Shown: positions 30,600 to 41,415 of the stretch, one piece after another | Layout of the letters: each line of letters begins with the position of its first letter | Numbering within the stretch: position 1 is the first letter of the stretch | Source: Rhynchopus euleeides | Lineage: Eukaryota > Euglenozoa > Diplonemea > Diplonemida > Diplonemidae | Length of the DNA stretch: 64,000 bases | NCBI GenBank assembly: GCA_963210315.1 | Contig: OY723270.1 | Coordinates: 1 to 64,000 of the forward strand | Reading direction: 5' to 3' | Translations under genes and position numbers: made by a program | The notes under the pieces: model-generated | What the model saw: the letters and a program-made list of their open reading frames with translations, nothing else | What the model was told of the DNA's origin: nothing | The model's database searches: none

Positions 30600-31930
30600 G
30601 CTGGCGGTAGACTTCGAGCTGACAACGGGCCTATCCCTCCCCCCAGCGGAGACGCGCCGCATCCGGCCCCCGAAGGTGAAGAAGGGGGACGGGGGAAGGG
30701 ACGCCCGGGAGGTGCTCCCGACACGCCAGGCCCGGGGGGGACTGGCCCTCTACTTCGACGGGGGGGCGAGGGACAACGGCACCCCCTTCGCAGTAGCGGG
30801 TGCGGGGGCGGTCCTATACGAGGATGGCCGTAAGGTGGCGGAGGCGGTCCGCCCCCTCCCGGGGGTCCGCTCCAACAACGTGGCGGAGTACGAGGGCGTC
30901 AGGGCCGGGCTGGGGCTGCTGCGTGGAGACCTGACGCATGTAGGCGCGGTGACTGTCTGCGGGGATTCACAGGTGGTGCTGGGCCACCTGCGTGGCGACT
31001 CTGTCTGCAGCCATCAGGACCTGCGCCCGCTCTATCTCAGCGCAACCAGGTGAATAGAGGAGCTGAAGCCGCGCTGCAGCCTGTCCTTTGTGCATGTGCG
31101 GAGAGAGCACACCACGGATGCTGACGCCCTCAGTAACAGGGCCATGGACGAGACCGAGCAGCTGAGAGGAGTGACGCGCGAACAGCTCGTGAGCCAGCTG
31201 GACGTCTTCCAACGTAGCGCACTCGGGAAGGCGGCATCCCTCGAGAGGCTCGGAGCCCTGATCAAGCGGGGGTGCGGCAAGCCGTGGCACTTGGGCCATG
31301 CGGACAACACGACCGTCCTCACTGCGCTTGGGGGGACGGTGGTGAAAGGGCTGTCGCGGCGCGCGCAGCTTGACCCCGCCACTGAGGAGGTGATGCGAGC
31401 GCTGCAGAGGCACACCAACAGCTGGGAAGACGCCCCTGATACGCCGTTCCACGCCCCCGGACAGGCGTGGGCGGCAGCTTTTGAGCCCCAGCGGCACTAC
31501 CCCGCGGGGTGGGACCGTGACGCAGGGCGGTGGGATGCGCAGTGCCGGGAAGCCGAGGCCGTGGCGAGAAGACCACGGGAGAGGAGGGGCGCCGCCCCCC
31601 GAACGGCCCCCCCAGGCGCGAAGCGGAACTCTCGGACTCTGACTTGCGACCGGCACAGCAAACCTCGGTGCCTGCGTGCAGGGGCGAGTGCCAGCCGAGA
31701 CCTGCTGCCATGAACTGCAGCACCACAACGACGGCGACGGGCTCTGCGTCACTATGGAGTTCTGCAAGAAGGCCCATAGGATGGGGCGCTGCGGGGACTG
31801 TGTAGTTGAATCTAAGTCTCTAACCTACTGCTGCAACACGCATCACGCGAGCTTTGCGGCACGCCCTCCTCCGAGTGGCACTGAACTGGCCCCACACTCT
31901 GACCCGAGTGGGGCCTCGGCTGTAACGTAG
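30600..31930 (+). pseudogene. RNase H domain and Cys-rich tail of the same retrotransposon
   Basis: RNase H type I core: first Asp in LALYFDGGARDNG (about 30745), Glu in NNVAEYEGV (about 30885), Asp in VCGDSQVVL (about 30960), and last Asp in VHVRREHTTDADALSN (about 31115). A TGA at 31051-31053 lies in frame between the third and fourth motif. The frame is open on both sides of it, so a CGA-to-TGA change is the simplest explanation. After the domain the protein continues for about 190 residues. A further segment in another frame is rich in Cys/His (FCKKAHRMGRCGDCV, YCCNTHH) and ends at 31930. The domain order OTU, endonuclease, (RT lost), RNase H is that of an APE-type LINE. Confidence 0.75.
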
Positions 31931-32462
31931 GGTGGGATGGGGGTGGGCTAGGACCCGTGCAGGGTTAACCCACCTAAAAAGTGATCAACACACACACACA
32001 GACAACACATAACACAGGGGGCCTTCGGTAGTTCGGCCAGAGGAGGCAGGACGTGAGTACGAACGAAACTGGGGCCACGTAGACGGAATCCTCACGAAGT
32101 GACGGACGTGAGGGGGGGGTGATTCTGTCGAGAAACAGGTTGCGCAAGCCAGACACAAAACTGGTTTCAACTCAACACACAGACAAACACACATGACACA
32201 GGGGGCCTTCGAGAAGTGCATAAAAAGTGAGGGAGGGGTGGGCTGTGTGCCTCACGCACAACTGGGCTGTAAAGTTGTATGCCACGCAGTGGGGCAGAGC
32301 GACTGCCCCTCCCAATGGAGTGGCGAAGGGCGAAGGGATCGCACGACACGCTCTGAGACGAAGGGAGGCCACCAAATAACACCACCCCATGCCCCCCATG
32401 TTGGGCCGCTGTCGCACTTTCTGGCACAGCCTGGCCGCAGTGAGACTGTTCCACCTCAACCA
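31931..32462. other. Spacer with duplicated CA-rich motif
   Basis: Contains two copies of ACACAGGGGGCCTTCG (about 32013 and 32197), each after a CA-rich run (ACACACAGACAA...). No gene. It lies downstream of the ceramidase stop, so it includes that gene's 3' region. Confidence 0.5.
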
Positions 32463-33296
32463 TCAAGGCTCCTTCCCATCCTCGATGACGATTGGGATGT
32501 GCACCGCGTAGAGGCTTTCGCAGCGGCGCTCCCAGACGATGTGTGAGGTGTTTGATGCGTCATTCTCCACCTCGAGGACGAGGATGAAGCACAGGAAGAG
32601 GTACGGCGCAATCGCCGACAGCAGGTGGAACACGGCGTGGAAGTGCATGCTCTGCACGATGGTGTTGGGCGGGTCCCTCCTCTCCAGCCGGTTGCCGCAG
32701 AAGATCTGCTCCGGGATCCACAACCCTGCGAAGGCAAACAGGTAGATCCCTGCGGCAGCCGCGGCGAGCCGCCGCTTCAAAACGGAGTTGCGCCGCATGC
32801 GCGCGTCCTGCGCCGCAGGAGAGCTGGCGAGGTAGGCGACACCCGTGGCCAGGAACACCGTCGCTGCGAACATGACAACAAAGGCGACAAATCCCAGCAC
32901 AAAGTAGAGCACGGTGGCGAGCACACCCCACGCGATGGTGCAGTTAAGCGCCAGCGACATCTGGCGGTGGTCCTTTGCCATGTGGTAGAGTGTCGCGTAG
33001 AGGTAGGCGCAGATGCCCCACACCATCGGCAGCTCGTCCAGGAGCTGGCCCTGGCGGGTCAAGGTGCCGTGGAATGCGACGCTGCCGATGCCGATGATGG
33101 TCATGGCTATGGCGGCCATGTGGAGGGGCGTGCTGCGCTTCTGCAGCACAGCCTGCCGCAGCATGCACAGCCCCATCAGCGCGACAGGGATGCTGGAGAG
33201 CGTGTTCATGAACTCCGCGACGTACATCGTGACTTCATAGTTGCCCTCACACCAGTCAACCGAGGCGGTGATCGGGCCCCAGTAGCCATGCCCCAT
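32463..33296 (-). CDS. Alkaline ceramidase (ACER/YPC1 family)
   Basis: 277 residues from the ATG at 33294-33296; the open frame extends 95 codons further upstream, but that part has no family similarity. The protein is a seven-helix membrane hydrolase of the CREST superfamily that splits ceramide into sphingosine and fatty acid in the ER or Golgi. All signature residues are present. The N-terminal VDWCEGNY plus Glu28 match the Ca-binding loop. Ser72 and His76 lie in GSVAFHGTLT, and Asp87 in LLDELPM. His220 and His224 lie in MHFHAVFH, matching the zinc-binding HxxxH. Length agrees with human ACER enzymes (about 265-275). No intron. An unusual extra hydrophobic stretch, FVLGFVAFVVMFAATVFLATG, fills the middle helices. 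Confidence in the family is high. Confidence 0.93.
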   Translation of the reverse strand: MGHGYWGPITASVDWCEGNYEVTMYVAEFMNTLSSIPVALMGLCMLRQAVLQKRSTPLHMAAIAMTIIGIGSVAFHGTLTRQGQLLDELPMVWGICAYLYATLYHMAKDHRQMSLALNCTIAWGVLATVLYFVLGFVAFVVMFAATVFLATGVAYLASSPAAQDARMRRNSVLKRRLAAAAAGIYLFAFAGLWIPEQIFCGNRLERRDPPNTIVQSMHFHAVFHLLSAIAPYLFLCFILVLEVENDASNTSHIVWERRCESLYAVHIPIVIEDGKEP

Positions 33297-33395
33297 GGTT
33301 CCGTTCAACCCACGAGGGTCGGGAGGCAGGGTGCGCGAGCCTGGGTTCTCTTGATCCCGCCCCAACCCCTGTGTGCGACGCCTCGGGTGACCTGC

Positions 33396-33415
33396 CTGAA
33401 AAACAGGAAGTGAAA
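33396..33415 (-). promoter_or_regulatory. Candidate splice-acceptor (polypyrimidine-CAG) upstream of ceramidase
   Basis: On the minus strand, TTTCACTTCCTGTTTTTCAG ends 100 nt before the start codon. In a euglenozoan it would be a good spliced-leader acceptor; otherwise it could end a 5'-UTR intron. Inferred from sequence only. Confidence 0.35.
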
Positions 33416-33419
33416 TTGC

Positions 33420-33715
33420 TTGCGGATCAAAGGAAGAGATTCGCTCACTTGGGATGTTCGGCACACTACCGACGCACAGCGGCTCCCCATGTGGGGGGTG
33501 GCTCGCTGACCACTGGGAGGGGCAAAGGAAAGCGATACACTGCGTCATCAAGGTGTGACAGGCCTTTACCAACACACACACGTGAATCTTTATATATTAG
33601 TGGAGACACACACACACACGTGACCCATGAGCAACTTACGGCCTGGTTGGGGAGGCAGGGGGGGAGGGGAGGGGGAGAGGGGGGGGGGGTAGGGAGGTCC
33701 ACGAGGGCGTTTTTT
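33420..33715. other. Spacer with G-rich run
   Basis: Upstream sequence of the ceramidase gene, with a short CA repeat (33608-33621) and a G-rich run (33656-33692). No gene. Confidence 0.5.
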
Positions 33716-35679
33716 CTGTCACGGAGCACGATTTTTTTGATTTTCGGTCAAAAACTCCACCAAAATGGGCGTACCTGGCCAAAAATCTAGTGGGGGATCA
33801 CTGAAAAAACCCGAGAAAATAGCGGACACCCTCGAGAAAGTCGATCCATTCGAATTACTTGGGAGTTTTTCCTGAAAAATGGCCGAGAATGTGACTCAAA
33901 AATGCACACTTTTCGGCCAAAATGCAACACTTATCAAAACCCCATCTGAGCGCCCAGAATACCATCTAAGCACCCCAAAACCGCAAAAATACCCCTCCAG
34001 TGAGGTACCCGGGTGGAAAAAAATGGGTGCTGCACCTTCTGAGGGCCTACCGTTGGGTCCCAGCCGGAATTTCCTGGCCGACCCCCCCATAAGCCCCCTG
34101 GTTTCCCTCACTTTTTCAGCATTTTCCAGACTCGCGGACCCAAAAGATACGACCCAGAGGGCCACAGAAGCCCCCCAAAACCCCCCAAGAGTCATAGATA
34201 TGCCCTAAAAGGGGTTGGAAAAACCAGGTGCGGCCACTTTGGTGCTCAATTTTGACCCAGAATCCCGAAAATTTCCTGATGCAACACTTATGCAACACTT
34301 AGCGGTACAGAAGTGGGTCAAATTGTAACACTTTTTGGGATGGCTCTGGGTGCCCAGAGCACCATCTAAACACCCCAAAACCATGAAAGCCTCACTTCAG
34401 TGAGGTATCCAGGTGAGGAAAAATGGGTTTTGCACCTCTTTGAGGTCACCTTTGGGGTTCCGGTGGGTGTTGAGTCAGGAACCCCCCCAGAACACCCCCA
34501 GGTACCCTGCTGGAGGCACTCAAAACCACCCATGCCAACATCGACTCCACGAACCCTATTGGGGGCGGCGGAGTGAAAGTCTTGTGTCGCCAGGAGGTAT
34601 CAAGGGCACTTGTCGCGGGCTCCGAGTACTCCGTTGTTTGTCTCAGACCCATAGTGACTCGGTGAGAAGACCCCCACAGCTCCGAGGGTGTGCTCAGGTA
34701 CACGCCTTCCCAGCTACAACTTCAACTTGACTCGAAGAAGATCTCCGATGACCCAGTGTGCATCCAACCATGACTCTCTCCAAAGAATGTGCCTTTACCA
34801 CCTCCTGGCGACACAAGACTTTCGCTCTGCCACTCCCATTGGGGTTCGCGGGGTATAGGTTGATGTGGGTGGTTTTGAGTGCCTCCAGCAGGGTACTTTG
34901 GGGTGTTCTGGGGGGATTCCTGGCTCAACACCCACCAAAACCCCAAAGGTGACCTCAAAAAGGTGCAAAACCCACTTTTTCCCACCCAGATACCTCACTG
35001 GAGTGAGGTTTTCATGGTTTTGGGGTGTTGAGATGGTTTTCTGGGCACCCAGAGCCATCCCGAAAAGTGTTGCAATTTGACCAGCTTATGCAACGCTAAG
35101 TGTTGCATAAGTGTTGCATCAGGAAAATTCGGCATCCTGGGTCCAAATTGACCACCAAAGTGGTCGAAACCGGTTTTCCCGGCCCTTTTTAGGACATATC
35201 TATGACTCCTGGGGGGTTTTGGGGGCTTCTGTGGCCCTCTGGGTGATAGTTTTTGGGTTCGCGAGTCTGGAATAAGCCGGAAAACATGGGAAAAACAGGG
35301 GTTTTATGGGGGTTCGGCCAGGAATTATCGACTGGGACCCTAAGGTAGGCCCCAAGAAGGTGCAGCACCCATTTTTTTCCACCCGGATACCTCACTGGAG
35401 GGGTATTTTTGCGGTTTTGGGGTGTTTAGATGGTATTCTGGGCACTCAGATTGGTTTTTGATAAGTGTTGCATTTTGGCCAAATTTGTTACATTTTTGTT
35501 ACATGTTTTCGGCCATTTTTCAGGGGAAAAATGCCAAGTAATTCGAATGGATCGACTTTCTCGAGGGTGTCCGCTATTTTCTCGGGTTTTTTCAGTGATC
35601 CCCCACTAGATTTTTGGCCAGGTACGCCCATTTTGGTGGAGTTTTTGGCCGAAAATCAAAAAAATCGTGTTTGTGACAG
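33716..35679. mobile_element. 2-kb foldback element
   Basis: Two imperfect inverted arms of about 895 bp (33716-34610 and 34785-35679) around a 170-bp centre. The outer ends read CTGTCAC and GTGACAG. The outer 170 bp, with TTTTTTTGATTTTCGG and GTCGATCCATTCGAATTAC, match almost base for base; inner parts are more diverged. Within each arm a block containing CACCCCAAAACC and GTGAGGTA(C/T)CC is itself duplicated (for example about 33925-34050 and 34325-34445). No protein is encoded. The structure is typical of a foldback-type or long-TIR non-autonomous transposon. No target duplication is evident. Confidence 0.88.
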
Positions 35680-36290
35680 GCCTAAACAGAGATTTTCCTT
35701 TACGTGGACTCCCCTAGGGGGGGGGGGCAGGGCAGCGCAACGCAATGAGGCCTGGATTCTTCGTTCCCCATCCACCGCCACATGGCTCAGTCCATTGGCG
35801 CAAGTGTGCTCAAAGAAAACGGCAAACGAGTTACACGGAAGACAAGAATGCAATATATGGGGGCAAAGAAGATAAGACGGCGCCTTCAACCGGGTGGGCA
35901 TTTCTTAAAACAAACCCCCCCCCCCCCTCCCGAGGGGGCCCCGGCTCTGCCGCCGCTGCAAACAAGGCAAACAGTTTGCCCCAAAAAAAACGCGTCGGGG
36001 AGGGGTACAAAGCAGAACGTAGAACGGTTGTCTGAAAAATCCACACGTGGGCGGGCGGGGGCGGGGTGAGGGGGCACGTCAGGGAGGCAAGGCAGGGAGG
36101 GAGGGGAGGGCTATCCACACCCTCCCCCGCCTCGAGAGCCGCCCGGAGGAAAGTGCAAGAAACGAAGGCGGCGGTGGCATCAGGGGGCCATAAATTTCCC
36201 AATTTTCTGGCGCTGTGGGTGCCGACAAGTGCCAGATACGGGGTTCTCTAAAGGGGGGCTTTCGCTACAGGTGCTGACAGCATTTTGGCC
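35680..36290. other. Spacer, no gene recognised
   Basis: Low-complexity G and C runs, and short overlapping frames only. Confidence 0.5.
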
Positions 36291-36320
36291 TTCTCCGAGA
36301 TAAACGTCGAACTTCGTAGG

Positions 36321-36425
36321 GTAAGTGACACTAAGTGACGCTAAGTGACGCTCTGTGACTGTAAGTAACAGTGCGGTGACTGTAAGTGAAGCTAAGTGAC
36401 CGTAAGTGACAGTAAGTGACGCCAA
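36321..36425 (+). repeat. (T)AAGTGAC short tandem repeat
   Basis: About ten irregular units built on GTAAGTGAC / CTAAGTGAC with a 9-11 bp spacing. Non-coding. Confidence 0.8.
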
Positions 36426-36509
36426 AAAAGCGGGAAAAATGAGACAGTCACCTGACCTCAGTTGGCCTAGTAGATCTACACACAAAACCCTGAACTGATC
36501 ACACCCTGA

Positions 36510-36600
36510 GCCTGATGAAGGGTGGGGTTAGTGTATAGAGCACGTTTGGTTGCAGCTGTGGTGGGGCGCTTTCCGCTCACACGAGTGTGCTTAAAAAAAT
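36510..36600 (+). repeat. Right-end repeat family, diverged outlying copy
   Basis: CTGATGAAGGGTGGGG...GAGCACGTTTGG...CGCTTTCCGCTCACACGAGTGTGC plus A7. It matches the second half of the family seen at 61900-62050 and 63000-64000. Confidence 0.65.
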
Positions 36601-38059
36601 GCACCGTTTCAGAAGCTGCAGCGAAGACTCTCCCTGTGAGAGAACACAGAATAGGGCCCCCTCTCTACCGACCGAGCGCTGTTGCAAGGGGATGGGTGGG
36701 GTGGGAAGGCGGGGGGGGTGAGATTTGAAACGAAAAGAGGGGCGCTGCCCCTCGTCCTGTTGGCCGTTGTTATTGTTTTGTTGGTCTGGCCCCCAGAGAG
36801 GGCAGGACCGTGGCGACCCTCCCTACTCCCCACGGTCTACTGCCATGGTATTGCTTGATGTTTATGCACAGTGGCGACACACAGCGACGAACTCACCAGA
36901 CGTTTTGAGCCCAGCCCCAACTGAGTGGCTGAGGCCTTCTCAGACTGGGGCAGGCAGGCACCGACGCTGATGCGCCTGGCGGCCTGTGGAAAGAAGAAGC
37001 GAGGGAGGGGGCTGTGGGGGTGGGAACTGCACTTTAGAGCCCTGCCGCAACCGGTAAAACGGGGCAGGCGGGCAGGCGGCACCAAAAGAAGATAAAAGAG
37101 TCCGGGTTTTGTTTGTGCGCACGAGCGGCAGTGTGCTGTGGCCCCTGTGAAGGGCGTTGCTGTGATTAAGTGGTTTTGTGTTGCTCTCTCAAAACACACT
37201 GCGCGCGGGTACGCTCCCACTGACTCTTTCGCTGTGACAAGCAAGCTTGTTTGGGCAAAAAACCAAGAAAAGGAGCAGGCGTACGCAAATGTGTTTGCTT
37301 GTGCAGCGGGTAGAGGCGTGAGTGTATGTGTTAATCTGTTGGAACTGACGAGACAAAAATGGGCAATGGCGGCACACCCTGAAACACTGCATTTTCGTTG
37401 AAGGGCACATCCTGGATGGGTGCAGTCAGGCACAAGCACATCAACAACGTCAACAGATGGCGAATAGGTTAGGATAGGGACTGCCACAGCAGGTGACAAG
37501 GAAGCCGAGAGGAAGAGGAAGGGGGGCGGTGGGGGAAGTAGTGCATGTGCGCGTGTGTGTTTTGAAACCAGGGGTTGTGCAGCATACTCTTGATCCGGTA
37601 CTGACTACTCCAGGGCCATGACTTAGTCACCACCACCCGGGCGGGCAGGGGGTGCTTGTGGCAGCAAGCCAGTACCGTCTCATGAGATGCCACAGAGTAT
37701 AAGCCTGTGAACAGCAGCAACAGGCAGCCCCTGATGGTGTTAGTGTTAGGCCATCCACAGGAGGGTGGCACTTGCAACAGACTGCTGGTGCGCCTCAGGG
37801 TTCTGTGTGGCCCGTCCCGTGGGGGGGAAAGCCCTGCCCCCTTCTGTAATTCTGTACTTCTGTGTTTTTGGTGCGGCCACAGAGGGGGGTTGTGTGTGTG
37901 TGTGTACCGCGATCACCGTCAAAAGATGTCACCACCGAGCAACTCGGTGACGCCGACAAGGGGCAAGAATGGTAACTAGCAAAACAATGCTTGTGGTGTG
38001 CGCCGTGCGAAGCTAGTTTTTTGTGGTTTGGCATCACATCTACCCGGGAGGAAGGCACG
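36601..38059. other. Intergenic tract, no gene recognised
   Basis: Several short frames occur on both strands (for example plus 37138-37401, 87 codons), none with a domain. It is the 3' side of the alpha/beta hydrolase gene. Confidence 0.4.
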
Positions 38060-39046
38060 CTACAACGAGGAGCGTGTGGCTGCCGTCTGCATCTCCGACT
38101 CAGCACCGATGAATTTTGCTGCGACTGCTGCAAACTTCTTCGGCACTTGCAGTTCTGGGAAGTGCGCCGCATCCTTGATAATGTGAACATCCAGCAGCGT
38201 CGGGCGGCTCAGGTACTTCTCATACGCTCTCGACGTCATATCTGTGTTTCTGTGCGTCCGGTCTTCGCCCCCCCACAGCAGCAACGTCCGCACATCGTTT
38301 TTGGCATCCGCCAGGCCCTCCAGCAAAGCCTTGTCCCCTTCGGACGGTCGGAAGAACAGCATCTGCAGGGCAGACGCAAGCGGGAAGGTCGCACCGTTGT
38401 CGAAGGAGTTGAATACAATTGAGCAGAATTTTTTCCGCATTTCTTGTGCGCCTTCTTCGCTGTCCTGGCAGTGCGTGCACTCGGTGTAGTTGCCACGCCG
38501 CGGGAAGGTCGTGCTGTACCAGGTGCTTGAAATCGACTTGACCCTCAGCCAGTTGAAGAAGGCAGACACGTAGGGGATCGACAGCATCCCGTAGGTATTC
38601 ACCCCATGCGCCCAGGCGTGCTCAGCTTCATATGTTCCGCACTGCGACACGATCAAGTAGTCCACACAGTTGCTCCCCACGCGTTGCAGTACCGGCACAG
38701 CAATGATTCCAGCAACACACGGCATGGTCAACACCAAACTCGACGGTGAGAACTCGCTCCGCGCCGCCTTGATGAGGTTGGCGATCAGCGTGCAGAAGGT
38801 ATCGATCGTCATGGTCGCATCCCCCTTTGACATGCCGAAGAACGGCAGCTCGAAGACGACAAATTCGTCGCGCGGGAATTGGGCCCTCATCGCAGCCAGG
38901 AGGTCGTCGTAGTGCGCAACTGTGTTCGGCGGATCGGCTGCAAACAGGAACAGCCTGTTCCCACCGGACACTGCCTGCTTCACCCTTCTGACGTTGAAGA
39001 CACCACCTTCGACTTTGCACTCCGCCACAGTGTCGACGAATGCCAT
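38060..39046 (-). CDS. Alpha/beta-hydrolase fold protein with Cys in the nucleophile position
   Basis: 328 residues, ATG at 39046. The pattern of an alpha/beta hydrolase is visible: strand RLFLFAADPPNT, strand EFVVFELPFFGMSKGD, and an elbow LVLTMPCVAGI where the nucleophile should sit. The acidic residue is probably Asp262 in LLLWGGEDRTH, and the C-terminal His295 lies in HIIKDAAHFPELQ. The elbow has Cys110 and no Ser and lacks the first Gly, so catalysis may use Cys (as in dienelactone hydrolase) or be lost. Similar proteins include epoxide hydrolase and esterase relatives; the substrate cannot be told. No signal peptide is obvious. Intronless and co-directional with the other host genes. 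Confidence 0.72.
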   Translation of the reverse strand: MAFVDTVAECKVEGGVFNVRRVKQAVSGGNRLFLFAADPPNTVAHYDDLLAAMRAQFPRDEFVVFELPFFGMSKGDATMTIDTFCTLIANLIKAARSEFSPSSLVLTMPCVAGIIAVPVLQRVGSNCVDYLIVSQCGTYEAEHAWAHGVNTYGMLSIPYVSAFFNWLRVKSISSTWYSTTFPRRGNYTECTHCQDSEEGAQEMRKKFCSIVFNSFDNGATFPLASALQMLFFRPSEGDKALLEGLADAKNDVRTLLLWGGEDRTHRNTDMTSRAYEKYLSRPTLLDVHIIKDAAHFPELQVPKKFAAVAAKFIGAESEMQTAATRSSL

Positions 39047-39471
39047 AGTTCACGAGATATGTGTCTGTGTCTGTCAATGTTGATTGTGTATGCTCATGAT
39101 ATAAAGTGCATCTATAAGAAGGTTACTAGTAACATGTGTGCGTCTGCATCTCACTCAAACTGATAGCAAGGCGTGCCCGAACACATTTTTTGGCTGCATT
39201 CTACGACACGTCTGACCCGCCCCAGGTGTGTGTGGCCTCTGTGGGGCCCTAGCCGATCATTCTCCCCACCAGGCTTCTGCAGGCCCAGCCCACCCGCAAG
39301 TGCAAGGGTTGCTTTCGGGGGTGGGGAGAAGGGGCGGGACGGGGGTGGGGAGACTTACAGGTTGTTGGCGAGACGCCCGATGGTGTGGCAGGTATCCTGA
39401 ATCTGTCTGCCCGGTGGGCCTTCGCTACACACATGGGGTTTTTTTATATTTAAACCACCTGATTTTGACCC
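39047..39471. other. Upstream region of hydrolase gene
   Basis: No gene. Adjacent to the start, the minus strand has the pyrimidine-AG stretch CCTTCTTATAG about 65 nt upstream, a possible splice acceptor. Confidence 0.4.
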
Positions 39472-39575
39472 GAGTTTGGTGGAGTTTGGTGGAGTTTGGC
39501 GGAGTTTGGTGGAGTTTGGAGGAGTTTGGTGGAGTTTAGTGGAGTTTGGTGGCGTTCGGTGGTGTTGTGCGGTGT
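39472..39575 (+). repeat. GGTGGAGTTT decamer array, copy 1
   Basis: About nine 10-bp units (GGTGGAGTTT with G/C/A changes), introduced by GATTTTGACCCGAGTTTGG. A second array with the same leader is at 42034-42140. The G-rich, C-poor strand recalls the octamer satellite. Confidence 0.88.
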
Positions 39576-40800
39576 TGTGTGGTGGTTCCCTGCAAAAAAT
39601 CGAATGTCCTATGGGGCGGAGGGCGCTGGGGACTGGGCTGTGGCCGTTCCACATGCCCTTCCCCTCGTGACTTACACCCGGTCGCCACCCCACTTCACGG
39701 AAAACATGACTACGCAGCAACAGGGTCATGCTTGCGGCGGTATGCAACCACCAGGACAGCCTGTTTCGGGTTCGCAAAGCCCGGTACGCTGCCTTGCCGT
39801 AGGGACCCAGATACTGAGGACACCCCTGTGAGAACACTGAGGGAAGATGTTGGGCTAGCCTAGTTGAAGCAGGCTTCGGGGTGACCGAGGCAGAGCACCC
39901 TGCCCAGAACATGAACAAGACTGTTCGACTGACGGGGAAGAACCTGGTGGGCAGTGTGGTCTTCGGCGCAATGCTTGGAGATATCAGGAGCCTTCTCTTC
40001 AAGGCTACTACTTATGTTGGACTTGGCCTTCGCTCCTGTGAGCAGTGAAAAAAGTGAGGGACGCCGTTCTTCCCCTCTGAGTGATGACGTAGCGAAGGAC
40101 CTTGAATGGGGTTTGAACCCGAGAGATTCAATACTCAACCAAAGGTATTCTCCAGGACCTGGCACGGAACGGGCGATATGAACGCTCCCACCGTGCGCAC
40201 GGACCTGTCTGCGACTCTACAAGGAACCACGGGGCGGGGCGCACACATCACCTCGGAGGCCTCAAGGAGCCTGCCTGACCTGCACGACTCCGCTGCGCCA
40301 GCTACAAGGCGGAGCTCGGGCGCCATCCCACCGACCTACAGCAAGGCAAGGGGTGATAATCATCTGGAGACCTGAGCCCATGCAGGATCGGAGAGACGCG
40401 AAGGCCTTATCCACAGATGATCCACCTGAGGGAGACCACCCTCCACCTCCTTCGGACAGACCACACAGCCTTGTCGATGACCACAGCAGCCGGACACAGA
40501 CCAGTACGTGTACCCTGCCTGCAGCACCGGGCCACGCCCCATCGAGGGTCTCCCTGAAGCATCTCTTTCGCCACGGCCCAAGCCGGCACCCCCTCACCGC
40601 CACCAACGAACTGTTGCTGCACCGCGACAAGGAGGCAGCCCACTACCTGGCTGCAGCAGGGGAACTGGGCACAGCGAGGTACTTCAGCCATTCAGCTTCA
40701 TGCGACTTTGGGAAGGGATGGCCTCACCCAAAATGGCTGGAAATCCTGTCCGGCCGCTGAAATTTGAGCCGGACTACGGGCGGCCATCTCGCGACTCCCA
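39576..40800. other. Possible decayed retroelement sequence
   Basis: A 135-codon plus-strand frame (40353-40760) encodes a Pro/His-rich peptide ending FSHSASCDFGKGWPHPKWLEI. It might be a gene fragment, but no family is recognised. The remainder has no supported gene. Confidence 0.3.
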
Positions 40801-41405
40801 CTAGGCACACAGGCAATGCGAGTTGCATTCTCGGGGGTACCCACCACCCGTAAACCCCAGCACACCATCTGCCCACCTCAGGCACAACTTGACGGTGTCC
40901 TCATCTGGCGATACGCGTGCTCGTCTTTCTTCTCCGCGGTGGCGATGCTGAAGATGCAGTCCACGTTCGTCATACTAAGCCAGGTCTGCAGACACTCCAC
41001 CACGTACGGCCAAAGGCGGGGAGGAGGGCTGCCTTGGCTTTCTTCCAGAAGGCCAAGGGGGTGTCGGCAACAAGGCGTACCGCACTCAGGACCAGGTAGG
41101 CCTTGAACTCCTCCCGACAACATCCTCGTAGAAATTGCACCCCTGGCCCCGTCGAGGGGAGAAACCCTCAAAATACCCTGTGAAAACCACCTCCGTGTCA
41201 ATATGTGGACAGACTTGAACACGTCGCGTGACGGCTACACCACCCAAACTGCCTCCAGCTGCCTTCAGGCAGACTACTTGGAGAATTGAATGTGTGATGC
41301 TGGGTGCGAGTCGAATATAGTGAAGAGGAGACGGTTTCATTGACCAACTACCTGTCTACCCATTCTCGCATGCGAGAATGCGATTCGCATTGCCTGTGTG
41401 ACTAG
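40801..41405. mobile_element. 605-bp MITE-like element with 33-bp TIRs
   Basis: The left end CTAGGCACACAGGCAATGCG (to 40833) and right end 41373-41405 are inverted repeats over 33 bp with three mismatches. The right end overlaps the palindrome CATTCTCGCATGCGAGAATG. No coding capacity. No clear target duplication. Confidence 0.8.
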
Positions 41406-41415
41406 GACACGCATT

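Noticed and set aside
33297-33581. N-terminal extension of the ceramidase (95 codons)
   Set aside because: It lacks family similarity and runs through the candidate splice acceptor; the conserved N-terminus begins at the ATG at 33296.
40085-40160. tRNA-like GGGTTCAAACCCC on the minus strand
   Set aside because: The B-box match is isolated; the stems do not form.
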